The notes: generated by a model from the sequence alone, not told the origin. 64,000 nt of DNA from Clitopilus passeckerianus (GCA_944990035.1 CALYLX010000015.1:62001-126000); one strand, 5' to 3'; shown: positions 12,942 to 26,000, numbered from the stretch's first letter. Translations and numbers: made by a program.

Positions 12942-15162
12942 CTAGTATTCGGCCTCTGGACGTGCAGGAAAACTCACTATGCCTTCGGGACATGTAACGT
13001 CGTCTTCGCTCACTTCGCCTTGTTCTATGTGGTCACGATAGTCCGTCTCAAATGTCAAGGCCTGTTCCACGAGCCTATTGAGCTGAGAAGAGAACGGTGA
13101 ATGTTCCCAGATCTTCTTGACCCCAGGCATGCATTCTCTGATCTTCGCACACTGCTGAAGCGTAGCTTTAAGTGGAAGTCCAGCCCACCAAAGCCCTTCA
13201 AGGGAGATCTTGAGAAAGTAGGGTCGATATCCGTCGTCGCCGGGGAAGCAGTTCGCTGCCTGATTGTATAGATATGCGGCTTGTATGTACTCTGCCCTCC
13301 TGGTGGTTGGATCCGCTCCACGAACAGCCAGTTGCATGTGGTACCAGCCCAGGATCCTAGATGTGTTGACCTCAGCCCTCGAATCAGGGGAGAGATCGAG
13401 GTATAGGAAGCCTTACGCATGAGCGTCTCCCTCCGGATACGGCCAGAAGGATGCCCAGAATCCTGTGTCAATTTCAGGAGTGGGGGAGGTATGCATGTCA
13501 TGGGGATTGGCCTGGACCTCATCTATAATGCTCTGAGCCAAATCAGCGATCTCATCCAGGGAAAGGCCTGAATTGGGCCCTTCTCTGGAAAATTGCTTGA
13601 ATGAAAGGTCAAAGAAATTCCAAACAGAGAACGAGCTCAATATGTTACCTCCATGATTGCCTTCATGTATAGTCTTTTGACACCACGGATGAAGGTGAGG
13701 TCGAAAATGACGCCACGGTCGTCTCGAGGCACGTCTTTCCACGTACGGCGGCCCCACTCCAAGACCTCAATTGCATTACGATAGAAGGCAGGGGACGGTG
13801 TGCCCATGATGGTGTTCTTAAGAAAGCGGCCATAATCCACCCCCTAAATAACCGAAATTGGTGTGCAATGCCCCAGAAAGACGACTCAAAGGGCTCACCT
13901 GATTGTAGTAGAAAGAGCCTTCCGAAGGTCGGCCCACCCAGATCTCTTGAGCCTTCGAGGGGCTTCCTCCATAATTTGCTTTGGCCCTGCAGTTTTCCAT
14001 GCCCCCGTAGCTTGGCTCTCCCCCTCAACTTTAAAGGAGAGGAGTCATTTAGTCACAGTCTCACCACCCCCTCGATGGCCTCAACATACCTTGATCGTTG
14101 TATCTCTCGAAGAAATCCTTGTCACTCACGTGAAACACGCGAGTGTCTCGTAGTATAGCATTGCTCAAGTCTGCCAGAGCCTGTTGACGAGGCATTGGGG
14201 GTAAGCAAACATTCTTCAGAGAAAGAGTCGCTTACTCCCAATGATCCTTGTCCAAACTTTTGGGTGCCAATCGTCCTCTGCGTTTGGTTACGCAGGACGT
14301 CTAGCCCATGCTCGAAGTCCTTTATAGAGAGATTTATTCCTCTAGATCCTGTGTAGAGTTTTCGGGGGACGTACTTACCCTGAATGCATTCATAATTACC
14401 CAAGCCTTAACGACATGACTTGGAATGAGATATATGTACTAGCCACTGAATAGAGCCCACTGGGACCCACACTGGACATTTTCCCTATAATGCGGCCTTC
14501 CATCGCAAGAGCTCTATCCCAGGGTGCCACTCCCGTGGGGATTCTTCGCACCTGTGAATCTTGGAACGATTCTCCCTTTGCAAGAGCAGTTTGAGCTTCT
14601 TTGAGTCCAGCCTCAAACTGGGTTTTGAGCTTCTGTTCTTGCTCTGAAAGAGCTTCCGATGGCAATGAAGATAAAGCCTTCTTCCAAGCATTGACACTTT
14701 TCTCCCAGTTGCATAGGCCCTTGAATGATGAGATTGTAGCGAAGGGAGGACTCTCGACCAACACTCTTACCTGGAAAGCGGTAGCAAGCCGCGACCACGC
14801 TTTTGCGTAATTGGGGTCCAGCCGAACGGCCTAGAACAAGGTAAAGCATTGTTTCGTACAGTATTCGGGGCGAAACAGATACCTTGTTAGCGTCCGCTGC
14901 GGCATCCAGATATCTGAAAGGGAAGAGAGCTCAGTGCTTGAGGATTCGTCACTGTTTTCAAAGCTGACTCCTTAATTGCCAAGGAACAAGCGGCTCTGTT
15001 GGACCAAAGGATGGGGTTCTTTCGATCTTCCTTGATTGCCTCGGTATACTTTTTGTAGGCAGCTCTGTACTTTCTTTGGGTATAAAAAGTATTGCCCTCG
15101 GCTTTCAGACGTTCCGCGTTTGCGTTAGCTGAGGTTTGACTTTTCGACTTGTTGTCAGACAT
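12942..15162 (-). CDS. TPR-domain protein of unknown function, tandem copy a
   Basis: The start at 15162 opens MSDNKSKSQTSANANAERLK, then a co-chaperone-like TPR: AEGNTFYTQRKYRAAYKKYT, EAIKEDRKNPILWSNRAACS, and after an intron YLDAAADANK and AVRLDPNYAKAWSRLATAF. This resembles the first TPR unit of Sgt2/Hop-type proteins. The rest, about 350 residues over several exons, has no domain I recognise. It contains blocks shared with the two neighbours: FYRNAIEVLEWGRRTWKDVP (near 13,720-13,780), GFWASFWPYPEGDAHA (near 13,430-13,475), and NQAANCFPGDDGYRP...LPLKATLQQCAKI...VKKIW (near 13,150-13,260). It ends ARPEAEY. No TM segment or signal peptide is seen, so it is probably cytosolic; a chaperone-linked or adaptor role is inference only. 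Confidence 0.75.
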
Positions 15163-15473
15163 TTTGAGCGGTTATGCAACGGTAAAGTAAAAGTAAAGAA
15201 ACTAGGTTGTATTTCGACGGGTGTTGCAAAAGGTTTGAGCAACCCAGCAACATCCCAGCAACCTGGCCTAACGCTGTGGCTGTAAAGATATCGGCCCGAT
15301 CATCCGTTATTCTTCAAGTCTTCCCTATTCAAACACAACTCAAACTCAACAGAAGTTCATAAATGAAGTATGTATGAGTGGAGTCATATAGAGTTGGAAA
15401 TATTACATTATTTGTTACTAGAAGTCAATGATTCGTTAGAGAATGAACCTGCATGCTTCGAGGTCACGAATGG
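15163..15473. other. Intergenic region between TPR copies a and b
   Basis: 311 bp holding the probable promoter of copy a and the 3' flank of copy b. No further coding signal seen. Confidence 0.5.
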
Positions 15474-17782
15474 CTAGAAGCAACCCCAATCGCAGTAATT
15501 TATTTGCCAGCGGAGTAGGCCTCCGTCTGCGAACGTCCCAGTTAGGTTCATTATCTCAGGGGTGGTGTAACGAACCCCACTCACCACATAATCCGGAAAC
15601 AGTGCCTTGTCCAAAGTCGCGTCTCCTCGATCCAGCGACTTCAAGTTCTGCGCCTGCTCCGCGAACTCATTGGCTTCCTCGACACGATCTACAATTTGTA
15701 GGAACGGTTGTGAAGCTCCCCATATTTTCCTGACAGGAGGAATGAGGGGTGATATATCTTGTGCGTAGGGTAGCGTTATGCGGAGAGGAGCCTTCGAGAA
15801 CCATAAACACTCCAAAGTTGCGAAACGATACGTGAGATGCAGTTCATCATCCTTTGGGACGCTCTCTGCCGCATCTCGATAAAATGTTGCAGCTTCCGCG
15901 TAGTGCTCCTGACGAGTTTCTGCCGGCAATCTCTTGCGATTAGCAATACGCATTTCACGCCACCCAAGAGCCCTGTATGTTCAAAGGTCAGCATTTCCTT
16001 TCGTAACAAAGAACTGGATGAATGATACTCACGCTAGAGCTTCAGCCCGAGGGTAGAGCCAGAACGAGGCCCAGAAGCCGAATTCAACCGTACCGCCTGG
16101 GCCAAAGGTGTAAGTCGACGGCTTGCTCTTCTCAATCTCGCTCAGGATCGTATTTGCCACATCCTTGATTTTCTGGAGCCTTTCTTCCGGCACAGTGTCT
16201 GCCTGGCCCACAAAGCCCTGTATGGTACCACTAGTTTAGGAGAGACTTGTTCTGGAACTATTAAACACGTACCAATGACTCCACCAGGCCAATGATGAAC
16301 AGTCGCCTCACTCCCAGTAAAAAGCTATCATCGAAGATTGTACCTCGATCGTCGCGTGGAACGTCCTTCCAAACATTACGGCCCCACTCAAGAACCTCGA
16401 TGGCCATCTCTAGCCAGTCACCGAATACCTTCTGAACCTTGAGTTGTATGAATGCCCGAAGAATCCATGCTCTATATCATGAAAAGGAAAGGTTGAGAAT
16501 CTGATCTTGTAACGGCATGTCAAGACCCAATGACATACCGAATAGTCGTAGCCAAGGCGGGTCTAACATTATCCCACCCCAATTGCTTTAGCCTCTTCAA
16601 AGCTTGCTGTTTAATCAGCTTGGGACCTTCAGTGGTCCAAGCTTTATATTGGGTACTTTCGATCACGACTTGGGTGGAGAGCGTCAATTAATCGACCTTA
16701 GTCAATAAGAGAGGGCGACGGGTTACCTTGTTGGTTGTACCTCTCGAAGAAATCGGCCATGGCGATATGGAATATTCTGGGATCGGAAAGAATAGCGTTG
16801 CTGAGTGACACCAAGCCCTGGCGCCAGCAATGAATCAGGAGCTGCATTTGCATATGCACATGGGTGTAGTACATACACCGGTCTGACCCATAGCACACTT
16901 TTGTCCATTGATGGTCCGTATTTGTTGGCCCTTCAGAGTGGCAACTCCTTCATCCCATTGCTACATCGACGGTTAGAAAGGTCTCGATGCAGCACTAAGC
17001 TCACTGCTCACATACATTGGAGGCGTCCATGATCACAAAACCCTATTCGCAAAGGATCCAATATCAGGATAGAACTGGCGACGGTCGAAGGAGAACACTT
17101 GCGCTGGAGGGCTGTCCGTTTGCCCTGAGCTCTGCTTCCATAGCAAATGCCTTGGACCACGGCATGTCCTCAATCTGATGAGCAGTTCCGACCTTCTTAG
17201 CACGAGAAGCTGCGAGAGCGGATTGTGCTTTCTTCAGGCCGTCCTCGAAATGAGTTTTGAACGTCTTCTCTTGATCAGTCAGTGGCCGGTCAGTTGGTAG
17301 GCTTCCAAGCGCAGATTTCCACGCGTCAATGCTCGGTACCCAAGCGTTCATATTCTACAAAGCGGTTCAGAAAATTCGTCATGTCTTATAACCCTCGGTT
17401 GCTTACATGGCGGGCAGTACCGAGACGGCCCCATGCCTTAGAGTACTTGGGATCCAACCTGGTTGCCTATAACATCTTCGCATTGAAACACTTCTTTGGG
17501 TAGAGTAAGAATCGTTTACCTCTGTCGCATCACCACCTGCATCCATATATCTGCAAGTTCCCGTGAGCTCAATGTTCATCGCCGGAAGAACTTCATTCAC
17601 CTCTTCATCGCCAAGCAGGTAGCTGCACGATTGGACCATAGAATGGGATTCTTTGGATCCTCCTTGATTGCCTCCGAATACTTCTGGTACGCTGCCTTGT
17701 ACTTGCCTTTCATGTGGAAGGCATTCCCTTCCTCTTTGAGGCGCTCAGAATTGGATTTCGCCGTTGAGTCAGGAGTGGTCAT
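15474..17782 (-). CDS. TPR-domain protein of unknown function, tandem copy b
   Basis: Paralogue of the genes on either side. The start at 17782 reads MTTPDSTAKSNSERLKEEGN, then the TPR KGKYKAAYQKYSEAIKEDP and NPILWSNRAATCLAMKR. Further along come NAWVPSIDAWKSALGSLP, MAIEVLEWGRNVWKDVPRDD (near 16,360-16,410), FGFWASFWLYPRAEALA (near 16,030-16,080) and LGWREMRIANRKRL, then DAAESVPKDDELHLT and PLRITLPYAQDISPLIPPVR. The order and spacing of the shared blocks match copy a, so it arose by tandem duplication. Exons are short and all continue in frame as far as I could follow. The extreme C terminus (after FPDYV) differs between copies and the stop at 15474 is the least certain part. Confidence 0.72.
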
Positions 17783-19613
17783 TCTAGCGATGTTAGAAGA
17801 CGAGAGAAGAGAGACGTTGCAAGCACGCTAAAAGAAGTACGTTTGGAGGGACCTATAAAAGCCAGGCCCAAGCTCGTGTTGTCAGGATATCAGGGTGGCC
17901 GAAATCTTGTACATAATTCCAATTTGTAGCCCTCTCGATTTGGGCAAATCTGAACAATGCCGATCAAAAACGAGATAGGAACGTGCTGGTCTTGGAGAGG
18001 CCCCAATTCAGCGCCATCGTCACGAATTGAACAGAAACAGCGTTTGAATTGTTATTTCGCTCGATCGTGGTGACACTGTGCCAATATGCAACTGCCCTCT
18101 GCCGATGCCAAGAGGGTGACCAAACAACCTGCTTAGGGACGCGCCGGGACAAATAAAGCGTCGCCCGATTTGGAGAGATAGATTTTTATGCTTGGAACGA
18201 ACACTGAGAAGAATAGTACGTGCAATATTGAAAGACAGTCGAAATAGAACAAGTAGGGCACACAAATTTATAGACGCATAGCGAGTCCCTGTATTCATAA
18301 GGTGGTTGAAAAACGGACGTTTTCATCCGGTAGTTTTGCGTGGTCACAGTGCTACTTGGAGATTGGAATCCACTCGCTTGGATAATCGAGCGGTATCTAA
18401 GAAGTAGACACATTGTAAACAGTTGAATCGACTTTCCCGGTGAGCAACTACGTACCATGTCAGGTGGGCATATGGTATCTTCCAAACAAACCTTCCGAGT
18501 TAACTCTTGCTCGCGGCAGTTCGGCGAAAAACAAACATCGTGAGTACTCTGACAATGGCGTAGTAGCTTATTTAGTCTGAACTTTTACTGGTAAGAGAGT
18601 CAGCAAACATTTTACTGCTAGAGGCTGCAACTCACCGAGGTACCCACGGATGACCTGTCGCATGTTGAAGTTGTACCAGGAGATGTGAATATTGGTTGCT
18701 CGAAACCTCTCCTGGAATGCATTTTGCCGGATAACATGGAGGACACGATTTCCGCATTGTAGGAGGTAGAACATATGCCATTCAAGCCTCTCCCCCAGCG
18801 TAATCTGCCCATTGTACGCGAGTTGACATGTGAGAGACGACAAGTTCAAGCTCCTCGAATACACTGCCCAACTTGCGTGGGAAGCCACGATAGGTTCGTC
18901 ACCCAGTGACTGTGAATAGGCTTGGCACCGACATGGCATAATTATACATTCCCTTAAAGAAATTTCGCTCAGATGGCCGCGAGTGCAACCACGATATCGA
19001 GCGACGAGGCAGGAAGCTACATCATGATAGCGATGGCCTCAAAGTTCAAGTTGATAGCAAGGCATGAGACTGGAAGTTGAACAGTATCACGGCCGTGATG
19101 GTGGAGTCAGGTGGAGTCAAGTGGAGCTGGAGGAGAGATTTAAAGTGACATAGTTGCGAGGAGAGCTCGTGGCGATCGCAGAGAAAGGCAGCTGGGTCTC
19201 GACGCAGGATGCCTGAGCTTCGGTTGAAGGCTGAAGGTTGAATGAAGACAGATCAAAAACGCGATCAAAAATCCAAATTGATACCATATATGGCAGGCGG
19301 AGAAGAGATAGCATCAAGAGTTTGGCAACGAAGGGTGAAAAATACAAAAAAGAACTCATCAGGGCCAATCAAAAAATGAGAAAATGGACTTAACAATTAC
19401 ATAACCGTGAAAAATACCGATTAAAGTGAGGAGACCAAAACCCATGGGTAAAGAACGAATCCTCGTTGACACTTCAGACTCGTAATTTCATTTATAGTTA
19501 GACAATCTAAAGGCGGGAAGACAGTTATATGCAATTATCAACGTTTGACTCCTCGATGCGATGAATAGTGATTCTGGCTCTCGCTCACCATCTAACGAAA
19601 CCGTACTCGTATA
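17783..19613. other. 1.8 kb between TPR copies b and c, mostly unassigned
   Basis: Apart from one possible minus-strand gene (18,360-18,939) nothing recognisable is present. It could be the remains of a lost copy, but I saw no clear TPR-family block in it. Confidence 0.4.
18360..18939 (-). CDS. Possible small hypothetical gene, weak
   Basis: A 123-codon open frame starts at 18939 (MPCRCQAYSQSLGDEPIVAS). A plausible donor (G|GTGAGT near 18,634) follows MRQVIRGYL. Downstream pieces in this strand also look coding, including EQELTRKVCLEDTICPPDM followed, after a GTACGT...TTAG intron, by IPLDYPSEWIPISK and a stop near 18,360. I could not join all pieces in one frame, so the model is unproven. 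There is no recognisable domain. It may be a real Cys-containing small protein, a decayed gene or chance. Confidence 0.22.
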
Positions 19614-21912
19614 TCAACTAGATAACCGCGAACACTCGTCAAAAGAGAGAGGCTCCCCAAACTCTTTAGGAAGATTTTGGCGGAACAAAGGTACCTGTGC
19701 ATCGCCATAAGAGATGGTCAAGAAGTTTGATATGATAACTCACAACGCCTGGTCGGGATACTATCGAGTCCATCGTCACATGGGCTCTTTGAATCTTAGC
19801 CCGGTATTCCGCTTCGAAACGCAGCACTTGGGAGGCGGTGTCCCGAATTCCCTTTGAAGTAGGGCATTTCTTCCATATCTGGTTGATCTCTGGCAACGCT
19901 AATCGGACACGTTCGCAGAGAGGAAGCGTCAATCGTAATGGAGCACCGAAGTGGAAAAGAGCATCGATGGCAGTCGCAATACAACCCGCAACATGTTCAT
20001 CGTCTTGTGGAAAGGTATTCGCTGCTTGGACGTAGTAGGTGGCGGATTTCCGAAGAAGCCTTACTCTCTGCATCGTATCGGCCTCGATGTCCGCACATTG
20101 GCGTTGAAACCACCCAAGGGCACTGGTCAAGCAGGTTCAGTATAGCGGCCGAAACGAGAACCTGAGCGACGTACGCGTAGGCTTCAGCTTTAGGATACAC
20201 CCAGAACGATGCATATTGGGGCCATCCCCAGAGCCTATCTCCGGGCTTTTCCCAGTGGTACGGATCATCTTCGACATCGACCAGAATTTGTTGTGCGAGT
20301 TTGGCAATATCCTCAATAGTCTCATTGCGAGGTGCTCTACGCTGGTAGACGTGGGCCTAGATGCATTATGAGTAAACTTCGGCTTGAACAAGCAGAAAAA
20401 GTATCCGTACGTCGATAAGCGACCTAAGGCAGAGGCGCTGGACACCCCTTACAAAAGACCGCTCGAAGATAATACCTCGAGAGGATGTCGGTACATCCTT
20501 CCAGACTCTTCGACCCCACTCCAAGACGTCAAGAGCATTACGGTAGAAATCCGTCGATACTAGCTCCACTCCTTCCTGTATGTACCCTTTAAGTATCCAG
20601 GAGCTAAGGTACTTATATCAGGGAGAGCTGAGGCAGCTGATAGCAGCCACTTACCGAACAGTAATGGTCAGCGCGACGGAAACATCACTCCAACCATTAC
20701 GAAATTGCCGGGCTGGGGCTTCCGCCTTAATCCTGCTCAGGCCAGTATATGTCCAGGCTTTGGCAAGCTGGGTGTTAAAGCTGACTGCGAGGACATTAAG
20801 TGTTAGTCATAACATCTAGACATAAAACAAAGTAGGGCCGTACTGGTGTCGTTGAGTACTCCCAGGAACTCGATGAAAGGACAATGGAAAACACGGGTAT
20901 CGCGCGTAAGTGCATTACTCAGGTGTTCAATCGACTGTTAAATTAGGTCAGTGAGCCTCAGTTGCAACGGCTTCTCCATCTTACACCTCGATCGGGAACT
21001 TGTACAACTTGAGCCCCAGGGGCGAGGACGGCCTGCTTCACGTCCAGTTTCTCTACACCTAACTGAAAGACCTTTCGACGGATCATTCACTTCGGATGGT
21101 ACTCGGAACCTGTACGCGGACTGACCTCATATGCTGCAGCCATAACAAAAGCCTGCGGGTATTGAGGTCAATGACACACCCAATGAAAACAGCCTAAGCT
21201 CACACTGGATTGCTTTGGTTGTTCATTCTTGACCATGTTATTTGAAACAACCAAAGCGCGGATCCATGGATATTCTTTGAATTCTGGGTCCGTTCGGCAG
21301 CCGATGGTGTATTTTGAACCAGGTTTCTTCAATCCAGCTTCAGCATTTTTCAAGCCCTCCGTATAAAACTTCTTGAGTTGCTGCTCTTGAGAAGTCAGGG
21401 AACCTTGAAGGGGAAGCAACTCCACCGCAAATTTGTAAGCTTGAACGCTTTGGGGCCAAAGAGACAGTTTCTGCGAAAATGGATGCGTGTTGGATTTGTC
21501 CAGAGAAATTTAGGGAAAACGAACACAAGATGCTTCGCCAAGTCTAGAGAATGCCTTATGGTGCTTTGGGTCTAGCTCAACAGCCTTTAAGATCCCATGA
21601 GTACTTCGCTTGATTTGAGCTCAGGCTACACCTCACCTACCTTCTGCGCATCTGAGATGGTGTCCATAAATCTTAAGATTCCCAAGTCAACGGATGATAG
21701 GGTAGAATTCGCAGTTCGACATACTTGTTCATAGCTAGAGACGAGGCGGCGCGATTAGCCCAAAGGTTCGCATCTGTTGGATCTTCTGCGATTGCCTCTG
21801 AATACTTCTTGTAGGCTGCCGAATACTGGCCTTTAGCGTGTCGCTCGTTGCCTTGTTTCTTCAATTTCTCTGCCTTCACATTTCTCTTCTGTGGTTTGTT
21901 TGAGGGAGGCAT
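19614..21912 (-). CDS. TPR-domain protein of unknown function, tandem copy c
   Basis: Third and most diverged paralogue. The start at 21910-21912 reads MPPSNKPQKRNVKAEKLKKQ, then the TPR AKGQYSAAYKKYSEAIAEDP and ANLWANRAASSLAMNKY. Later blocks are YAVELLPLQGSLTSQEQQLK-like text near 21,350-21,430, DFYRNALDVLEWGRRVWKDV (near 20,490-20,550), RGIIFERSFVRGVQRLCLRS, YASFWVYPKAEAYAYVAQ (near 20,170-20,215) and, after an intron, QAANTFPQDDEHVAG and APLRLTLPLCERVRLALPEI. The last exon may be spliced at about 19,735 (V|GTGAGT) to VPLFRQNLPKEFGEPL, ending at the stop 19614-19616. Without that splice the frame stops near 19,666. An upstream in-frame ATG at 22,032 exists but the shorter start matches the siblings. 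Confidence 0.7.
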
Positions 21913-22146
21913 GGGATAAGAAGGAAAAACGAGGCTGGTCACGTCTGAGGGTCGCAGAGACTGAATTAATATATTGCATGTCATGTGGGCTATCCAGCTG
22001 CCTAGACCTCCAATAGACGGTGATCCGAACACCTCAAACCACTAACACTTCAGTGCTGAGACGATGGCGAGCTGAATTTGGTGATTTAGCTAGCTATCTT
22101 TGGAATTTTGAAAGGACATGAACATTGGAACTGGGCGGACATCAAA

Positions 22147-22745
22147 CTACTGCTTTGGCGCATGGTGGAACTGTCGCAATAAATGCAGTCAGTTTACAGA
22201 ATAAAAGTTTCATCTGAAGAGTGATGCTAACTATGTCGCGGAGCTGTGCCTGTGCGTCGTTGAATTGTTTCTCTAGATACTTGGCCTAGTTGGCAGTGAG
22301 TTGACGATTTTTGACGAGAATATTAGTGACTGCCACGCACCTTTTTGTTCAGACTTGTGATATCGTCTGCCAACTCCTTCTCCTGGCCCTTCAGTTCGCC
22401 CTCCATGGCTTTCCGAGGCATCATCATGAACCTAGACAGGATGTCATTTGGTAGTCGAATTGGGAGGAGATCGCATAGCTCACATCTTTCCAACACCCTT
22501 ATACATGTTGACATCGCCTTCAAGTTGACTTATTTCATCAATGGTTAGTTGAAGAATCCGGCGTTCTCGTTCTTTTGAGACTATCTGCTGTTGAGAGATG
22601 CCCAGAGCTCGTTGTGATTGCACCGCTGTTTGTTGGATTTGAAGGAGGATCTGGACGCGATAATTTCATGATTTGAGTTCAGACAGTTCTTGTTTGCAAA
22701 TTCAAGGCTCAGCACCTTTCTCAAAGTGTCGTCCGATAGAGACAT
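22147..22745 (-). CDS. PFD1: Prefoldin subunit 1
   Basis: Prefoldin is the hexameric cytosolic co-chaperone that delivers unfolded actin and tubulin to the CCT chaperonin; subunit 1 is a beta-type subunit. The spliced protein reads MSLSDDTLRK, then ILLQIQQTAVQSQRALGISQ, RERRILQLTIDEISQLEGD, then MFMMMPRKAMEGELKGQEKE, ADDITSLNKK and AKYLEKQFNDAQAQLRDI. That is two helices of a coiled coil around the beta hairpin, the family's whole length (~120 aa). The start CAT is at 22743-22745. A last 58-nt intron (GTTAGC...GACAG with CTGAC branch) gives the terminal FHHAPKQ and stop at 22147-22149. Divergent from SNU114. Confidence 0.93.
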
Positions 22746-23006
22746 TCTGAAGTTGCCAGCAGTGGTGAGGAAGACGCAGAATCCGTTGAAGGAACTAACT
22801 CCATATGACCGAGCGTGACCGGAGTTGCAAAATATTCGCGTCTGTCAGTGCCAAACAGTCTGCGACCGACGCCATCCACAACGAGCACGGCTGAAGGTCA
22901 CTGGAAATCCCACTTCTTCTCTGCTTCCGCCTACATCTGAAGTCTGCAAACGATCTTACACGTGTAACCTTCTTTGACATCACAAAAACTCAACTTCATC
23001 TGTACT
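22746..23006. promoter_or_regulatory. Shared divergent promoter of PFD1 and SNU114
   Basis: Only 261 bp separate the two ATGs, which point away from each other. No TATA box is obvious, as is common for housekeeping genes. Confidence 0.6.
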
Positions 23007-26000
23007 ATGGCATCCTTCGAGGATTATGATGAATTCGGCAACTACATCGGTGCTGACCTCGACTCTGACGACGAAGATGAGGAAATCCAGCAGGAGGCGC
23101 CATATGGCCAACGCCAACCAGAGGTTGCGCCGTTAGAAGGTTTTGACGATGAAGAAGAACAACCGAACGAGCAGAATGCGTTGATGGAAATTGACGGTTC
23201 GTAGGCCTCATATGCCTCATTGGCTTAAGTCATTGATTCTGGGAAAACAGAGCCTGTGCACAATGCGGTTATTCTTCACGAGGATAAGCAATACTATCCC
23301 TCAGCAGGAGATGTGTATGGTCCAGATGTTGAAACTCTGGTGCAAGAAGAAGACGCCCAACCCCTCTCTGAGCCCATAATAGCACCAGTGAAGGTCAGAA
23401 AATGGACAGTTGAGGAGAAGGATATGCCGGAGACACGGTTTGACAAGGGGTAAGGCTAAATACCTCTCCTAAAGCCTGCATCTGACCAGTCTTTCAGCTT
23501 CTTGTTGAACATGACTGGATTCCCAGAAATGATTCGTAACGTTGCCGTTGTGGGCCACCTACACCACGGAAAAACGGCGTTGATGGATATGCTGATCTTC
23601 GAAACTCACAAACTAACCTGGGATGCCGACAAACCAGTGAGCACGAGACAGAGTTTGTGCTTTAATGAGTACTAAAGAATGTGTAGACGCGATATACCGA
23701 TACTCATGTTCTCTCCCGAGAGCGAGAAATTTCGCTCAAGTCATCACCCATGTCCCTGATCCTCTCAACAACGGCTGGAAAGTCGCACCTTGTCCACTTC
23801 ATTGACACCCCGGGACATGTGAACTTTGTCGACGAAGTTGCCTCCGCTATGCGACTAGCAGATGGAATTCTTCTCGTTGTTGATGTCGTCGAAGGGGTGA
23901 GGCATCTCAAATCTCCTTCGTGGTCGCCTTAGCTGAACTATGCCCTAGCTCATGGTCGGGACTGAAAACATCATCAGACATGCTCTGCAAGAGAGAGTCA
24001 AAATTACACTGGTCGTGAACAAGATTGACAGGTTGATTCTCGAGCTGAGAATCAAGCCTGCAGACGCATACTACAAGATAAAGCATACCATTGAGGATAT
24101 CAATCGCTTCATCAGGTCAGTCAAGTCTTCCACACTTGAGAGGAGAAGCTGAATTTTTTGTACAGTGAAATTGATGCAGACCCAGACTTGAGGCTCAGCC
24201 CCGAGAATGGCAATGTTGCTTTCGCCAGCACTGACATGAACTGGTGTTTCACACTGCATTCATTTGCACAGATGTATGCCAACACTTATGGTAGGTGGTC
24301 CTCATATGACCTGATATTTTCACTCAGATCGAATCCTCAGGTGCTCTTGATGTTCCCAACTTCGCCAAACGTCTCTGGGGTGATATCTGGTTTGACAGCG
24401 AAAGCCGCAAGTTCACTCGTAAAGCCTCAGACCCAGAAGCCCCTCGTTCATTCGTCCAATTCATCATGGACCCATTGTACAAACTCTACTCCCATGTGCT
24501 GAGTCAGGACACGGAAGACCTCAAGCAGACGCTTGGAGAACTTGGAATCACTCTGAAGCCTGTCATGTACAAGATGGATGTTCGGCCGCTGTTGAAGGTC
24601 GTCCTTGACCAATTTTTCGGTCCTGCAACTGGCTTGGTGGATATGATTGTGGACCATGTGCCCTCACCAGTTGAGGGAACTGCCTTGAAGGTTAGTTGGT
24701 GCATATACGCGATATGTTGGATACTTACTATCTTCCTTCAAGGTTGAAACTACATATTCTGGGCCGCAAATTGATGAGTTTGCATCTTCGATGAAGGCTT
24801 GCAATCCTGAGGGACCTATCATGGTTCAAGTCGCCAAGCTTTACCATACAACCGACGCCCAGTCGTTCAGAGCCTTTGGCCGTATCATGAGTGGTACGCT
24901 GAAGAAGGGCATGGATATCAAGGTGCTAGGCGAAGGCTATTCACCAGAGGATGAAGAAGATATGGTTGTGTGCACCGTCGAGGATATCTGGATTCATCAA
25001 TCAAGGTGCGTCATATTGTTCAGCTTTGGATTACATTCACTGAAATATAGCACTTTGAAGGTACTTCATCCCTGCAGAGGAAGTCCCCGCAGGAAACCTT
25101 GTCCTCATTGGTGGTGTTGATTCATCCATTTCCAAGACCGCGACGCTTGCCTCTGCGTCAATCGACGAAGATCTACACATATTCCGCCCGATCAAACACA
25201 TGACACAATCTGTCCTCAAAATCGCCATCGAGCCTATTGCTCCTTCTGAGCTACCCAAAATGCTTTCTGGCCTGCGTTCTGTCAACAAGAGTTATCCTCT
25301 ACTGTCGACGAAGGTTGAAGAAAGTGGAGAGCATGTTATCATTGGGACTGGGGAGCTGTATTTGGATTCCGTGATGCATGACTTGAGGAAGTTGTTCTCG
25401 GAGATAGAGATTAAGGTGTCCGACCCTGTGACCAAGTTCTGTGAGACGGTGTTGGAGACCAGCGCGCTCAAGTGCTATGCGGACACGCCGAACAAGAAGT
25501 GAGCATTCTTCCTTACTAGGTGCATATGGACTCTAACAGAATTCTTTAGGAACAAAATCACGATGATCGCAGAGCCGCTAGAGAAGGGTATCGCCGAAGA
25601 TATTGAACGCGGACGTGTCACCATGCGGATGACTCCAAAAGAGCGTGGAACTTTCTTCCAAGAGAAATATCAATGGGACTTGTTAGCTTCCCGCTCGATA
25701 TGGGCATTTGGACCAGATGAGAACGGTGCCAACATCCTTCTCGATGACACTCTACCATCTCAGGTATGCGCTTTGCGTTATGGACGCTTGGCCATGCTGA
25801 CTAGGCCTTCGTGTAGATCGACAAAAAGTTGTTGGGAACGGTGAAAGAGCACATCAAGCAAGGCTTCCAATGGGGTGCTCGTGAAGGACCACTCTGCGAC
25901 GAACGTGAGTCTTAGTGCTTCAGTCTCCCAGACGTGTGTTCTGATTAGTTGCTTCTAGCCATGCGAAATGTCAAGTTCCGCGTTCTGGATGCAACACTTG

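Noticed and set aside
12942..21912. TPR genes as Hsp70/Hsp90 organizing (Sti1/Sgt2) proteins
   Set aside because: Only the N-terminal TPR resembles them; DP repeats, TPR2 clamps or the Sgt2 Gln-rich end are missing.
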